A stretch of 20,773 nt of DNA from assembly GCA_048213135.1 (NCBI GenBank), contig PS015047.1, positions 99,423 to 120,195 on the forward strand. Reading direction: 5' to 3'. The position numbers were made by a program, and so were the translations under genes. This document shows positions 1 through 12,208 of this stretch, piece after piece (the stretch's first letter is position 1; each line of letters starts with the position of its first letter). A model generated the notes under the pieces. The model did not search any database. It was not told the DNA's origin and saw nothing but the letters and a program-made list of their open reading frames with translations. This DNA comes from Reclinomonas americana ATCC 50394 (taxonomy: Eukaryota > Jakobida > Jakobea > Jakobida).

Positions 1-14
1 CGCAGGGGGAATAT

Positions 15-120
15 TGAAAGGGGAAGATGGAAGGGGGGAAGACGAAGGAGGGAAGACAAAGGGGGAAGACCGAAGGGGGAAGACGAAAGGGGAAGAAGGA
101 GGGGAAGACGAAGGGAGAAG
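15..120. repeat. purine-rich minisatellite (GGGGAAGACGAA-like)
   Basis: Degenerate tandem copies of a unit close to GGGGAAGACGAAA, about 13-15 bp each. The plus strand is almost pure purine, so it reads as a pyrimidine-rich tract on the minus strand. It lies just beyond the last open codons of the minus-strand coiled-coil gene, so it is either that gene's 3' flank or part of a further intron. Confidence 0.7.
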
Positions 121-125
121 AGAGC

Positions 126-3438
<3,313 letters not shown>

Positions 3439-3537
3439 ATCTCTGTGCCACTCTCAAATAAACGACCACCAAGGACAAAATCACCGCGGCGATGACGTGG
3501 CATGACGACACTTGTCAGCAAGAGGGAGAGAGAGAGA
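3439..3537. promoter_or_regulatory. probable bidirectional promoter
   Basis: These 99 bp separate the minus-strand ATG (3438) from the TMEM115-like ATG (3538). If the in-frame upstream ATG at 3502 is used, only 63 bp remain. The interval is not repetitive, unlike its surroundings. It contains a TGACGTGG box (3493-3500), which resembles a CRE/G-box-type element, and an AT-rich CAAATAAACG stretch near 3456. I see no clear TATA box. The shared-promoter role is inferred from spacing; the core elements are only sequence resemblances. Confidence 0.5.
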
Positions 3538-3820
3538 ATGAGTGATGCAGGCAACTCGCCCTCTGCGCAGGGTGCTCCTCAGCAGCAGAGTCAGGTGCGA
3601 GAGAGTGTGTGTGAGAGAGAGCGAAAGAGGGAAAAGTGTGAGAAAACAAGAGACAGAGTGAGAGAGAGAGAGAGAGAGAGAGAGCGTATCTGTGTGTGTG
3701 TGTGAGAGTGTGTTAGTGAGTGTGTGTGAGAGAGAGTGAGAAAAGCGCGCCTAAATCGTCGCCTTGACAACTTTAGGCGCGCCTTATCCGCTCACTTGTC
3801 TCACTCTCCCTCTCTCACAC

Positions 3821-3852
<32 letters not shown>

Positions 3853-6418
3853 CCCTTCACTTACTCAGTCACTCAAGCACTCCTTGTCGCACTGTCTGAT
3901 ACCCTGCACTCACTTGTCTTGTCCGTTTGTCTCTCTCTCTCTCACACACACACACACACGCACACACTTGCACACTCTCTCTCACACACGCACACACACA
4001 CACACACCTACACTCACTCACTCAAGCACTCCTTGTTGCACTGTCTGATCCCCTGCACTCACACACACACGCACACTTGCACACACTCACTCACTCACTC
4101 ACTCATTGCAGCACTGTCTGATCCCTTGCACTCAGTTGTCTGCATTTCGCCCTGCTCTTTCACATTCACTCACTCTTCTGCTGCTCTTCCCGCTTTCCTT
4201 GCCTCACTTGCTTCTCTTTCGTGCAGCTCGGCGCTCTTCTGAACCCCTTCAAAGACATCCCACTGGCGGCCAAGATCCTCTGCGGCCTGCTCGCCACCGT
4301 GTATCTCATGGTCAAGATGGGCTTGTCGGTGGTGACTGCAATCGCCCTCGTGCCGGCCTTGTTGCGCTCTCCTGTTTGTCTTCTTTTCTCTTGTGGTGTG
4401 CTGACTGCTGTTCGTGTTGCGCAGTACGTTCAGCGAGAAGTACTATGTGTGGAACGTGGTCACCGGCATCTTGTTCGAGTATGAGCTGTTGCCGGTGAGG
4501 AGCAATTGAACGAAATTGAGGTGCAGCCTCCTCGCGTGCTGCTGATTCGTGTCTCTCTCTCCCTCTCTCTCCCTCTCTCTCCCCCTCGTGTGTGTGTGTG
4601 TCTCTCTCTCTCTCTCTCTCCTGTCTCTTTCTCTCCCTTGCAGGTCCTCATGCACGTGGTGGTGACGCTCATCTTCTGGAAGATGCTGGAGCTGCAATGG
4701 GGTGTGCGGGAAACCGTAAAGTTCGTGCTCGTGGTGGCCACCGCGTCCGGCTTGATCTTCTACTCGGTGATCCAGCTGTACTCGCTCATGGCTAACCCAG
4801 GCGAGGCGTTCCTGTTGTTGTTGCGTGCAGCGGTGGAATGGATGCACTTGCCTCCCATCGTTTTGCTCGTACTCTGCACGCCCGATCTTTCTGACACAGC
4901 TCGAGTTCTCTTATCCCTCTCTCTCTCTTTCTTTCTTGGCAGCGTACTTTCTCTTAATACTGTGTCTTTGTTGACTCTTTCCCGTCGCTGCTCGTCGTCC
5001 AACCCCAGCTTACCAACTCGCACACTCGGCTTTGTTTGTCCCCTCTTCCTCTCTCGTGGGTTCTCCGCTTCTTTCTCTTTTCTACCTTGCTTCTCCCCTC
5101 ATCCCGCATCACGTCCTTGAAATTGCTCGCTGCCTTTGTCACTCCCCATACTTCTCTATTGCCTTCTGCCAATTCTCTTGCACCTTTTCTCGACTTCCTC
5201 TCACAATGTTTGTTCCCCCTCGCTCTCCTTCCACTTGCCCCTCCATCCATCCCATTTCTTTCATTCCTCAGTTGTTTTCTCTTCCTGTCACCCTCATCCC
5301 TTTCCCTAATCCCCCTTCCCCATCTTCCTCTCACCCCACAACATTGTTTGTTCCCCTCCTTTTCCCCCTCGCCCTCCTTCTCCTTGCCCCTCAATCTATC
5401 CCACTTCATTCCTCAGTTGTTGTCTCTTCCGGTCACCCTCGTCCCTTCTCCCTTGCGCCCTTTCCCGCCTCCACCCACCCCCCCTCATCCCTTTCCCTAA
5501 TATCCCTTTCCCTAATCCCCCTTCCCCCTCCCCAGGCACTGGCCCTACGGCAGCTACAACGCCGTGGTCGTCGGCTACACGGTCGCCTTCAAACGCCTGA
5601 TGCCGGAGCAGCCGGTGAACTGCCTGTTCGCCTGCGAGCTGCGCGCCAAGCACGTGCCGTCGGTTGCCCTCCTCTTCACCCTCATCATTGACTTCTTGAA
5701 CGGCATCTACCTCCAATTCGTCTTCAGTGTGGCCGGCCTGCTCAGCTCCTGGGTGTACCTGCGCTTCATGCAGCACAACCGCGACGACACGATTGGCGAT
5801 CCGTCGCCCGGCTTTGAATTTGCCTCGTTCTTCCCCATTTTCTGCCAGTTTCGTTCGTGTCACCTCCTCCCCCCGTGCCACTTTGTTTGCACTCTTGCTC
5901 ACCTTGTTGGCACACGCGCACGCTCAGCGGCTGCGTCAAGCCAGTGACCAACGCCATCTACAACGCCTTCCGGTGCCTCGGTCTGTGCCGCCGCTTCCAG
6001 GCGCAGCTGGAGACGCTGCCGATCAGCACCACCAGCAACGCCAATGCCGGTGGCGTGCGACTGGGCGGCAGCTCATCCTCCTCCTCGGCCGCCGCCTCCA
6101 ATGCACGACGTCTGGGCAGCGGCAATGGCGCAAGCGCCGCCGCCACCAATGCCAATCTGCCAGCCCCGCCGGGAGCACCGCCTGCCGGTCCGCCCGGTGT
6201 GCTGGATCGATGGAGGTTCTCGGTGGTGCCTGACTTTGCGCGCTTCTTGATATTTGACTGACTGGTGTATGTATGTGTGCAGGGAGCGGGGAGCATCACA
6301 AGTCGACGCGCGCCTGAAGCGCGACAAGAAGACGCCGACCACCGACAAGACCGCGTTGCTGGCCGACACGGACTCGCCCATGGACGACGAAGACGACGAC
6401 GCGCCCACCGGACGATGA
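3538..6418 (+). CDS. TMEM115: TMEM115 / DUF1751-family Golgi membrane protein
   Basis: Homologue of TMEM115, a multi-pass rhomboid-like Golgi protein linked to Golgi-to-ER retrograde traffic; the animal protein is about 350 residues. The exons are 3538-3594, 4227-4360, 4425-4494, 4644-4819, 5536-5856, 5928-6215 and 6283-6418. All joins keep the frame and give 393 residues. Family features in order: hydrophobic segments at about 32-64; the block TFSEKYYVWNVVTG near 66-79; FWKMLELQWG followed by a hydrophobic stretch; GYTVAFKRLMPE (about 158-169); GLLSSWVYLRF (213-223); FEFASFFP (about 239-246); and an acidic, charged cytosolic tail ending MDDEDDDAPTGR. A Ser/Ala/Gly/Pro low-complexity insertion lies before that tail (5' of 6215). 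The start MSDAGNSP at 3538 is chosen because the extension from 3502 is mostly microsatellite-encoded (KRERER). The exon 4 donor could also be 4814 or 4817, both in phase. The family assignment is firm; the cellular role is known from animals only. Confidence 0.88.
3600..4140. repeat. minisatellite and CA/CT microsatellites in TMEM115 intron 1
   Basis: (GA)n and (GT)n occur near 3604-3735, and (CA)n and (CT)n near 3810-4080. Three copies of a roughly 42-bp unit containing CTTGTCGCACTGTCTGAT-like sequence followed by CCTGCACTCA lie at about 3870, 4019 and 4100. The intron (3595-4226) ends in a CTTTCGTGCAG acceptor. Frames that stay open here encode only Thr-His and Ser-Leu runs and are not genes. 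Confidence 0.85.
5195..5455. repeat. about 140-bp pyrimidine-rich duplication in TMEM115 intron 4
   Basis: Two copies, starting near 5203 and 5340, share AATGTTTGTTCCCCTC, then a CTCGCTCTCCTTC-like block, CTTGCCCCTC, TTCATTCCTCAGTTGTTTTC-like sequence and a GTCACCCTC block. The intron (4820-5535) is strongly C/T-rich throughout and contains no exon that I can support. Confidence 0.75.
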
Positions 6419-7136
6419 TAATCCTCAGTCTTCTCCATATGAACTTGTTTCGTTCTTCCTTGTCCAGTTACAGGTAATGTCTTTGCGTGCCAGACCAACA
6501 TGCGCCACTCTCCCAGACAAAAGCCAGGAGATTGATAGACACACAAGTCGCGTCGACACTGCAAAACGAGAGAGTACTCGAGGTCGGGGGAACGTCGCCT
6601 GCCACACGGGAATGCAGAGGCGAAACTATATCCGACCGGATTTTGGATTGTTATATTGTTCAAACGCTGCGCGCACCGCCGCCAAGGCACGACAGCGGCG
6701 CAGAGGCACTCGGCTTGTGGGCCACCACGGAAAAATTGGTGCAGCTCATTCAAGTTTGCGCAGGTGGATCTTTGATGCGCTGCAAGGGCGCGCGGGTATG
6801 GCAGTGGTGTGTGGAGGGGAGAGAACACTGAGCACGATGTGCAAGAGATCCAAGGAACGAAGTTGTTGATTTTGAGCACGACTTCGCGACGTTCACTTGC
6901 AGAGGAGGTTCTGCAAGCACTCTACCGGATATGAGAGTACTGCGTTGGAGGGGAGAACACTTTGCGCAGTGGATCGGAGGTGTACAACAGAAGGAGATGT
7001 CCACATGTACATCGCGACGTCGACGTGCGCATGCAATTGCAGCAGCAAATGCAAGTCGTTTTTTCTTTTGCAGCGGAGGTTCTGTATGAACTCTACAATG
7101 CACAGAAACGCTTTATGTGCACACACAGCTGACAAC
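6419..7136. other. intergenic region with weak local repeats
   Basis: No convincing gene. Short blocks recur: TTGCAGAGGAGGTTCTG (6896) and TTGCAGCGGAGGTTCTG (7069); GGAGGGGAGAGAACACT (about 6815) and GGAGGGGAGAACACT (about 6947); and AGAGAGTACT-like strings near 6570 and 6930. Several 60-130 codon frames are open on both strands, but they overlap each other and show no conserved pattern. The 3' end of the TMEM115 transcript should lie near the left edge; I see no AATAAA. Confidence 0.55.
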
Positions 7137-7455
7137 ATGACAAACGAAGTCGATTTCTCAATCTCAAGTTGCATGCAGGCCGCGCTTGTTGCGCACATTG
7201 GGCGTGTGCGTCGCCACTGGCAGCGCACTGCTCTGTGCGCCTTGCAGAAGCAACGTGTGTGTGAAGGCAATGCGCTTGCGTTTGTGCATGTGGCCAGGCG
7301 ATGGGCGCGAGTGGGTGGTGCGAGGCAGCGACGAGTGTGGCGTGTGGCGAGGAGAGTGTGGGCGGTGTGGAAGTGGGTGGCGGTGGCAGTGAAGGAGGTG
7401 AGATAAAGAGGAGAAGGGGGAGGAGAGACGGAGGGAGGGCAGGGAGGGAGAGAGT

Positions 7456-7553
<98 letters not shown>

Positions 7554-9714
7554 GAAAGACGAGCAGAGGAAGAAGACAACCGCTTCTGTATAGCTTCCCT
7601 TCTCCTCTTCACTCACCTACTCATTCTCTTTCTCTCTCTCCTTTTCTTTCTCTTCCCGTTCTCTTTCTCTTTCCCTTTCCCTTTCTCTGGCATCTCTCTC
7701 ACAGTCTCCTTCATTGTTGCAGCGCCAGCTCCCGTGGCAACTGGCGTCGCGATCACCGCGCCTGGCCGACGCCCACCAGTTTGACGAGTTTGACGACTTT
7801 CTGCTGCACGTGCAAGCCGGTGAGTGATTTTCCTGTTTTTTTCTTTCCGTTAGTTTCCGCGTCGCGCTGCGCTCACCGTGTCGCGGGACAGGATCTGTGC
7901 CGAGTGCAGTGGAGGGTGTGGCAGTGGAGCAGGTTGTGGAGCGTCAGAAGCGATTGCGGCGTGCGCTGTTGTGGCGGTGGACGATGACAAAGGTGCGACA
8001 TTCGACGACTGCCTGTCTTTGGTGGTTGTGGCGAGTGAGTTTGGTGGAAGACGTGGATGGTGATAACGATCCGCTGTTGGCGTTTGCCTCTGGCTTGTGC
8101 CGCTTGCTGCGACTGCGACAACGCAGTGGACTGGTGATGGAGTCGCTGCTGCAGTGGAGTGTGCAGCAGACAGCCGCGCACGTGGAGCGTGCTCTTGTTG
8201 CGGAGGAGACAGAGACGCCATCGTTGGTGTGGCGCGTGTTGCGGCTGCTGGCTGTGGCGGTGCCAGGGGCGCCGATATCGGCACTGGTACTGCGTGTAGA
8301 TGGGAAGGGGAGAGAGGACATTATGTTGGTTGACGATGGCGACTGCGATGGAATGGGCTTGTGGACACTTCGCACGCGCGTGATGCGGATGATACGTGAA
8401 CGCGTCAAGAAGGCGCCTTGGACACTGCTGACAGCGTCGCTGGCAGAGTGGTGGTCGACGGTAGCACGTGTGGATTCACCGAGTGAACACACGATAAAGA
8501 CGACGATGCTGGCGGGGAGTGTGGGTGCAGCGGTGCGGCATGTGGTGGCTTCGTGTCGGCTTGTGCGTCGGCGAGTGAGGTGAGTGGCTGCGAAAGTGCC
8601 AGACACTGCAAGGGAAGACAACTAATGATTTCCGGTGTGCAGCGTGGACGATGTGGACGGGTTGTGTGTGAGGGCACTCGAGTGGGTGCCGGAGCACGTG
8701 GAGCGACTGGCGATGCGACTGGTCGATCGCCTGCATGCCGTATGCAGCGCAGAGTGTGCGTTGCAAGTGTGCGGAATATGCGATGAGTGCGTGCTCATTG
8801 CTTCTGGCGCGCAGTTGTGGCGGAGAACGTGACACCGTGCAGTCAGCACACGTGGTCATTTGTGTCGTCGGCGTGGGCCTCGGTTGCTGCGACGACCAGT
8901 GCGTGGGCGTCCATACGCGTTCTTCCCATGCGTGCGTCTCTCTCACTCGCCAACGCAGTCCGACACTGCCGCTCGGTGACCGAGAAGGAGGTGGAGGCGT
9001 ACTCGTGGATGCTCATGCCGTCGATCGACAAGTTGGGTCACCTTCTTGGTCACCTTTGATCCCATTTGCGACACTCACGCTCCAGCAAAGCAGGGAGGTT
9101 GCAGCCTCACGGAAAACTGTCGTCCGACTGGCACGCGAAGCCATACGCCGCTGGCTGCCAGTGCTGTGTGCATGTCGCCTCGGAGAGTGGCGCGTCGTCC
9201 TCGTGTTGCTTGCCAGCGTGCCGCTGGTGGTGCGTGGCCTGGTGGCACACGCGCTGCGCAGCAGCGACGTCACAAAAGAGGAGATCAGCCAGCTGCTGGT
9301 GACGCACATTGCGACGGACGAGGGTGTCACCCCTGCTGGTGTGCGCGTCGACGAGCGGGTGTTACTGGAGGGGCATGAGAAGCTGGCTGCATTTGCAGTG
9401 CTGCTGACCAGTCGTGCGCCAAGTGCGAGTGACTGGCAGCGGTTGCGCACCGCACTTGGCCTTCGCGTCTCCTCGTCTGGTGTGTGCCACCACATGAAAT
9501 TCAGCTGCGTCCCCGCTGCTTTCTGCCTCACAGGCAATATGAGTGCACAGTGCTGTGGATTCGTGTGGTGTCGAATTTGCTGGCTGCGGCCGTTGTGGCC
9601 GCGCAGTGGCGCGAAGTGGAGGTGTCCATGGGAACACTGTTGTCGGGCGCGCAGCGGCAGAATCGGCTGCATTTTCGCAACGAGCGAGTTGCGTATCTCG
9701 AGAACGTGCAGGAT

Positions 9715-9768
<54 letters not shown>

Positions 9769-11497
9769 TACGTAGGAAGAAGAGAAGAGAGGGAGACGGG
9801 AGAGGAGAAGAGATGATTATCTGTCAGAAGTGGAGAGAAGATAAAAGAAGGGTCGCATTATTCTCATCTGTGCGCTGCAGAATCCCTCACGCCGCGAGTA
9901 CGACGACGTGTGGGAAAAGTCGGCACCAATATGGCGAGGATGGTCGCTAGCCACATCGCCGTTGCTGGCAGAACTGCTCGATACTGACGGCGTACTGACG
10001 GTGATCACGGAGAGTCTGCGAACCGACATTCGCCTCGTGACTCTGATGGCAGCGGCAGTGCGTATTTTATCTGGCGTGCTGTCCATTTGACACGTTGGTT
10101 GGAGGACACTGATGGAACGACGTGCAGAGGGACTGGCGACCACAATGTTGTGTTGATGTCGTGGCGGATCCACGCAGCGCGGTCGAGGCTGTCGCGGCAT
10201 TGGCAGCCATGGAGGAGACGGGTAAGGAGGAGGAGGAGAGGGACTGGGCGGTGGTGAGGCGGCTGGTGGTGGAGGCGGTGATTGAATGTGCTCAGGGGCG
10301 AGGACCTGTGGAAGGTCAGGAATGGAATGGAAGAGTGGCTTTCCATGATTGCCTCAAATCGCTCTGCCTCTCCGCCAGGTTTCCTTGCCTCCCTCGAGCG
10401 TCTTGCCGCATCTGGTGTGCTGGGCTCACGTGCAGTGTCCTCGCGACGCGCATGGGCGTGCGCGTGCGTGTTGCATATGCTGCGCCCGTCGTCGCGAAAC
10501 AAGGCCTGGTGGATCCCCGTGGCCTCGCTTGTCGACTCGACGGATTCGTTGTCGCCCATCCCACGACCGCTGATCCGGTGGCAGTGCGCCACGATGGCCA
10601 GTCTCCTGTTGCAGCCAGTGACGCTGTGGCTCGACGTGTTCGCATTCAATGTGAACGACGCCGAGGTGCTGCTGCACGTGCCTCTGCTGCCAGCGGCCAT
10701 GCCCATGGACGACTGGATCCTCCGCACGGGTGCACAGCGTGTGAATGGCAGACCCCTCTATCGGGTGTTCCATGTGGTCATGGCCATGCAACAGCTGGTG
10801 GATGAGAACGCCGTGACGACGTACACGCGCGATTTTGATCTGCACTGGGACGCGGTGGAGGCATGTGGGCCTCTCGATGTGGTGGCGGTGGAGCAGCGCC
10901 TGGTGGATGACCTGGCGGAACGCAAGCGCACGCTGCTCGAGCGAGAGCGACGCAAGCAGGAGAGCCAGGTGCGCCATTCGATTCGCCCCGTGGAGTCAGT
11001 TCTTGTTGTCACATGCTGCGTGCGTCTGCAGCGGATTCTGGCGACGGCACTCGGCGATGAGCCGGCCATCCGGAGCCTGGTTGACGCGTGCGCACACTCT
11101 CGACGGGCACTGGTACGCGCGTTTCCGGCACTCGGTCATGAGTCGCTGGAGAGCAAGCAGTCGCTCGTGTCGGGGGCGTGGTCGACACAGCCGCCGCACC
11201 CGATTCGCCAGGCGTGGAGGCGTGTGCAGGATCGCCTGCGTGGAATGGAGGCGCAGCTGCAGCGCGAGAGGTGAGAGGCGGGTGCGAGGAGAAGCCGTGC
11301 ATGAGCAGTGTTTGTTGAGTGGCGGCGCCTCGTGCAGCTTGTTTCCGTCGGAGGTCAGGTGGTGGGTGCAGAGTCGGCCGGTGGTGCGTTTCTGGCAAGT
11401 CGACACGAGTGTGTGCGTGTTGCGGAGGGGGGTGCAAGTGGCGGCGGTGCATCCGGTGGTGAGGAGGTGGGGTGGAGCGGTGGGGGTGGGGAGGTGA
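7137..11497 (+). CDS. large unrecognised protein, about 1,100 residues, eleven exons
   Basis: I do not recognise the family. Solved exons: 7137-7397, 7723-7819, 7892-8579, 8643-8786, 8843-9031, 9094-9441 (or to 9483), 9534-9687 (or to 9705), 9881-10075, 10128-10314, 10379-11270 and 11338-11497. All phases agree and give 1,104 to 1,124 residues. Introns are mostly 44-75 nt; intron 3 has an ACTAAT branch-point-like site at 8621. The N-terminus is Arg/Trp-rich (GRVRRHWQRTALCALQK). Exon 3 holds long hydrophobic helices (LLAFASGLCRLLRLRQR; VWRVLRLLAVAVPG). Exon 6 has a strongly hydrophobic run (VVLVLLASVPLVVRGL). Exon 10 ends in charged helices (AERKRTLLERERRKQE). There is no zinc finger, kinase or nucleotide-binding motif. 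An all-helical scaffold is my inference. The start MTNEVDFSISS at 7137 is weak: exon 1 could instead begin at an acceptor near 7180 with the true start further upstream. The stop at 11495-11497 is followed 8 bp later by a WD40-gene relic. Confidence 0.62.
7455..7551. repeat. (GA)n microsatellite
   Basis: A nearly pure (GA)n run of about 95 bp inside intron 1 (7398-7722) of the 1,100-residue gene. It is followed by a CT-rich stretch that leads to the TTGTTGCAG acceptor, so the two arms could pair in the transcript. Confidence 0.95.
9720..9766. repeat. (GA)n microsatellite
   Basis: A (GA)n run of about 45 bp inside the intron between exons 7 and 8 of the 1,100-residue gene, starting shortly after the candidate donors at 9688 and 9706. 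Confidence 0.95.
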
Positions 11498-11504
11498 TAT
11501 GCAC

Positions 11505-11683
11505 AACGGTGAGAACACCATGTTCGCCTGGATGCTGGCTGTGCCACGGATGCAGGGTGTGGATACGCAAGAGGAGGACGACGATTGCGATGCCTGCCTG
11601 AGATATTGCTGCGTTGTTTCATGGTCGAGGAGGCAGAGGTGGTGGCCTACCGGTGCTCAACTGATCCCGAGATGCTGTTGTGA
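11505..11683 (+). pseudogene. relic of a WD40-array gene C-terminal tail
   Basis: From about 11584 the reading RCLPEILLRCFMVEEAEVVAYRC, here split as RCLPEILLRCF and MVEEAEVVAYRC, then STDPEMLL and a stop, matches the tail shared by all array genes. Upstream, ATGCAGG, a GGATACGCAAG-like block and GAGGAGGACGACGATT match the coding DNA that precedes it in intact genes, but one base is missing at about 11585 (GATTGCGATGCC where intact copies have GATTCGCGATGCC), so the frame breaks. Still earlier, similarity fades near 11505 and no blades remain. The downstream flank also resembles array spacers (GCAAATGTATGG; CTGGTGAGAACAGGTGCA). It is therefore a decayed copy at the left edge of the array, ending where the neighbouring gene stops. 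A spliced extra exon of that neighbour is the less likely alternative, because the splice I can build runs into a stop. Confidence 0.72.
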
Positions 11684-11820
11684 TGGAGAGAAAGGGAGGC
11701 AAATTGTCTGCCATTGCTGAACTGCAAATGTATGGAGTGTTGTGAAACTTCAGCGGCGGAGGGAAGGGGTGCTCGTTCTCATCCCCCTCACGCTGGTGAG
11801 AACAGGTGCAGTCATCAAGG

Positions 11821-11851
11821 GAGAACTTCGACGGATCGAATAAAGAGGACA
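11821..11851 (+). promoter_or_regulatory. upstream motif of WD40 gene 1 (degenerate)
   Basis: GAGAACTTCG and AAAGAGGACA flank a diverged centre. It lies 358 bp before the ATG instead of the usual 55-90 because a compound microsatellite has expanded between the motif and the gene. Confidence 0.5.
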
Positions 11852-11867
11852 TAACACACAATTCTTT

Positions 11868-12166
11868 CAGTGTGTGTGTGTGTGTGTCTTCCTCTCTCTC
11901 TCTCTCTCTCTCTCTCTCCTCCTCCTCCTCCTCCTCCTCCTCCTACCTCCTACCTACCTACTACTACTACTACGTACTACGTACGTACGTACCGTACGTA
12001 CGTACGTACGTACGTACGTACGTACGTTAGTTACNNNNNNNNNNNNNNNNNNNNGGTACCGACGTACGTACTACTAACGGTAAGGAACGTAACGTACGGT
12101 ACGTACGTAACGTAAAGTAAAGAACGATACAACACAACTACTTCTTCGTGTGTGTGTGTGTGTGTC

Positions 12167-12200
<34 letters not shown>
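11868..12200. repeat. compound microsatellite (GT)n-(CT)n-(CTC)n-(CTA)n-(ACGT)n with 20-N gap
   Basis: In order: (GT)n, (CT)n, (CTC)n, CTAC and (CTA)n, (ACGT)n, a 20-N gap at 12035-12054, degenerate ACGT/AACGT sequence, then a second (GT)n-(CT)n run ending at the ATG of WD40 gene 1. The order mirrors, in reverse orientation, the repeat at 2818-3150. It occupies the CT-tract position in front of the start codon. Confidence 0.93.
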
Positions 12201-12208
12201 TCCCCAGC

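Noticed and set aside
5032-5691. Plus-strand open frames through TMEM115 intron 4
   Set aside because: Pro/Ser/Leu low-complexity translation of a C/T-rich intron. The true exon 5 begins at 5536 in a different frame.
6477-6869. Open frames between the TMEM115-like gene and the 1,100-residue gene
   Set aside because: Several overlapping frames of similar length on both strands, with no phase-consistent exon joins or recognisable pattern.
11472-11720. Open frame of 82 codons over the relic
   Set aside because: It is the wrong frame of the decayed WD40-gene tail after the one-base loss.
12152-12208. Upstream in-frame extension of WD40 gene 1 (and similar ones at 13336, 14785, 15972 and 17256)
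   Set aside because: The extensions only translate CT tracts and spacer sequence and differ between copies, while the shared MSxxxPxF leader begins at the later ATG.
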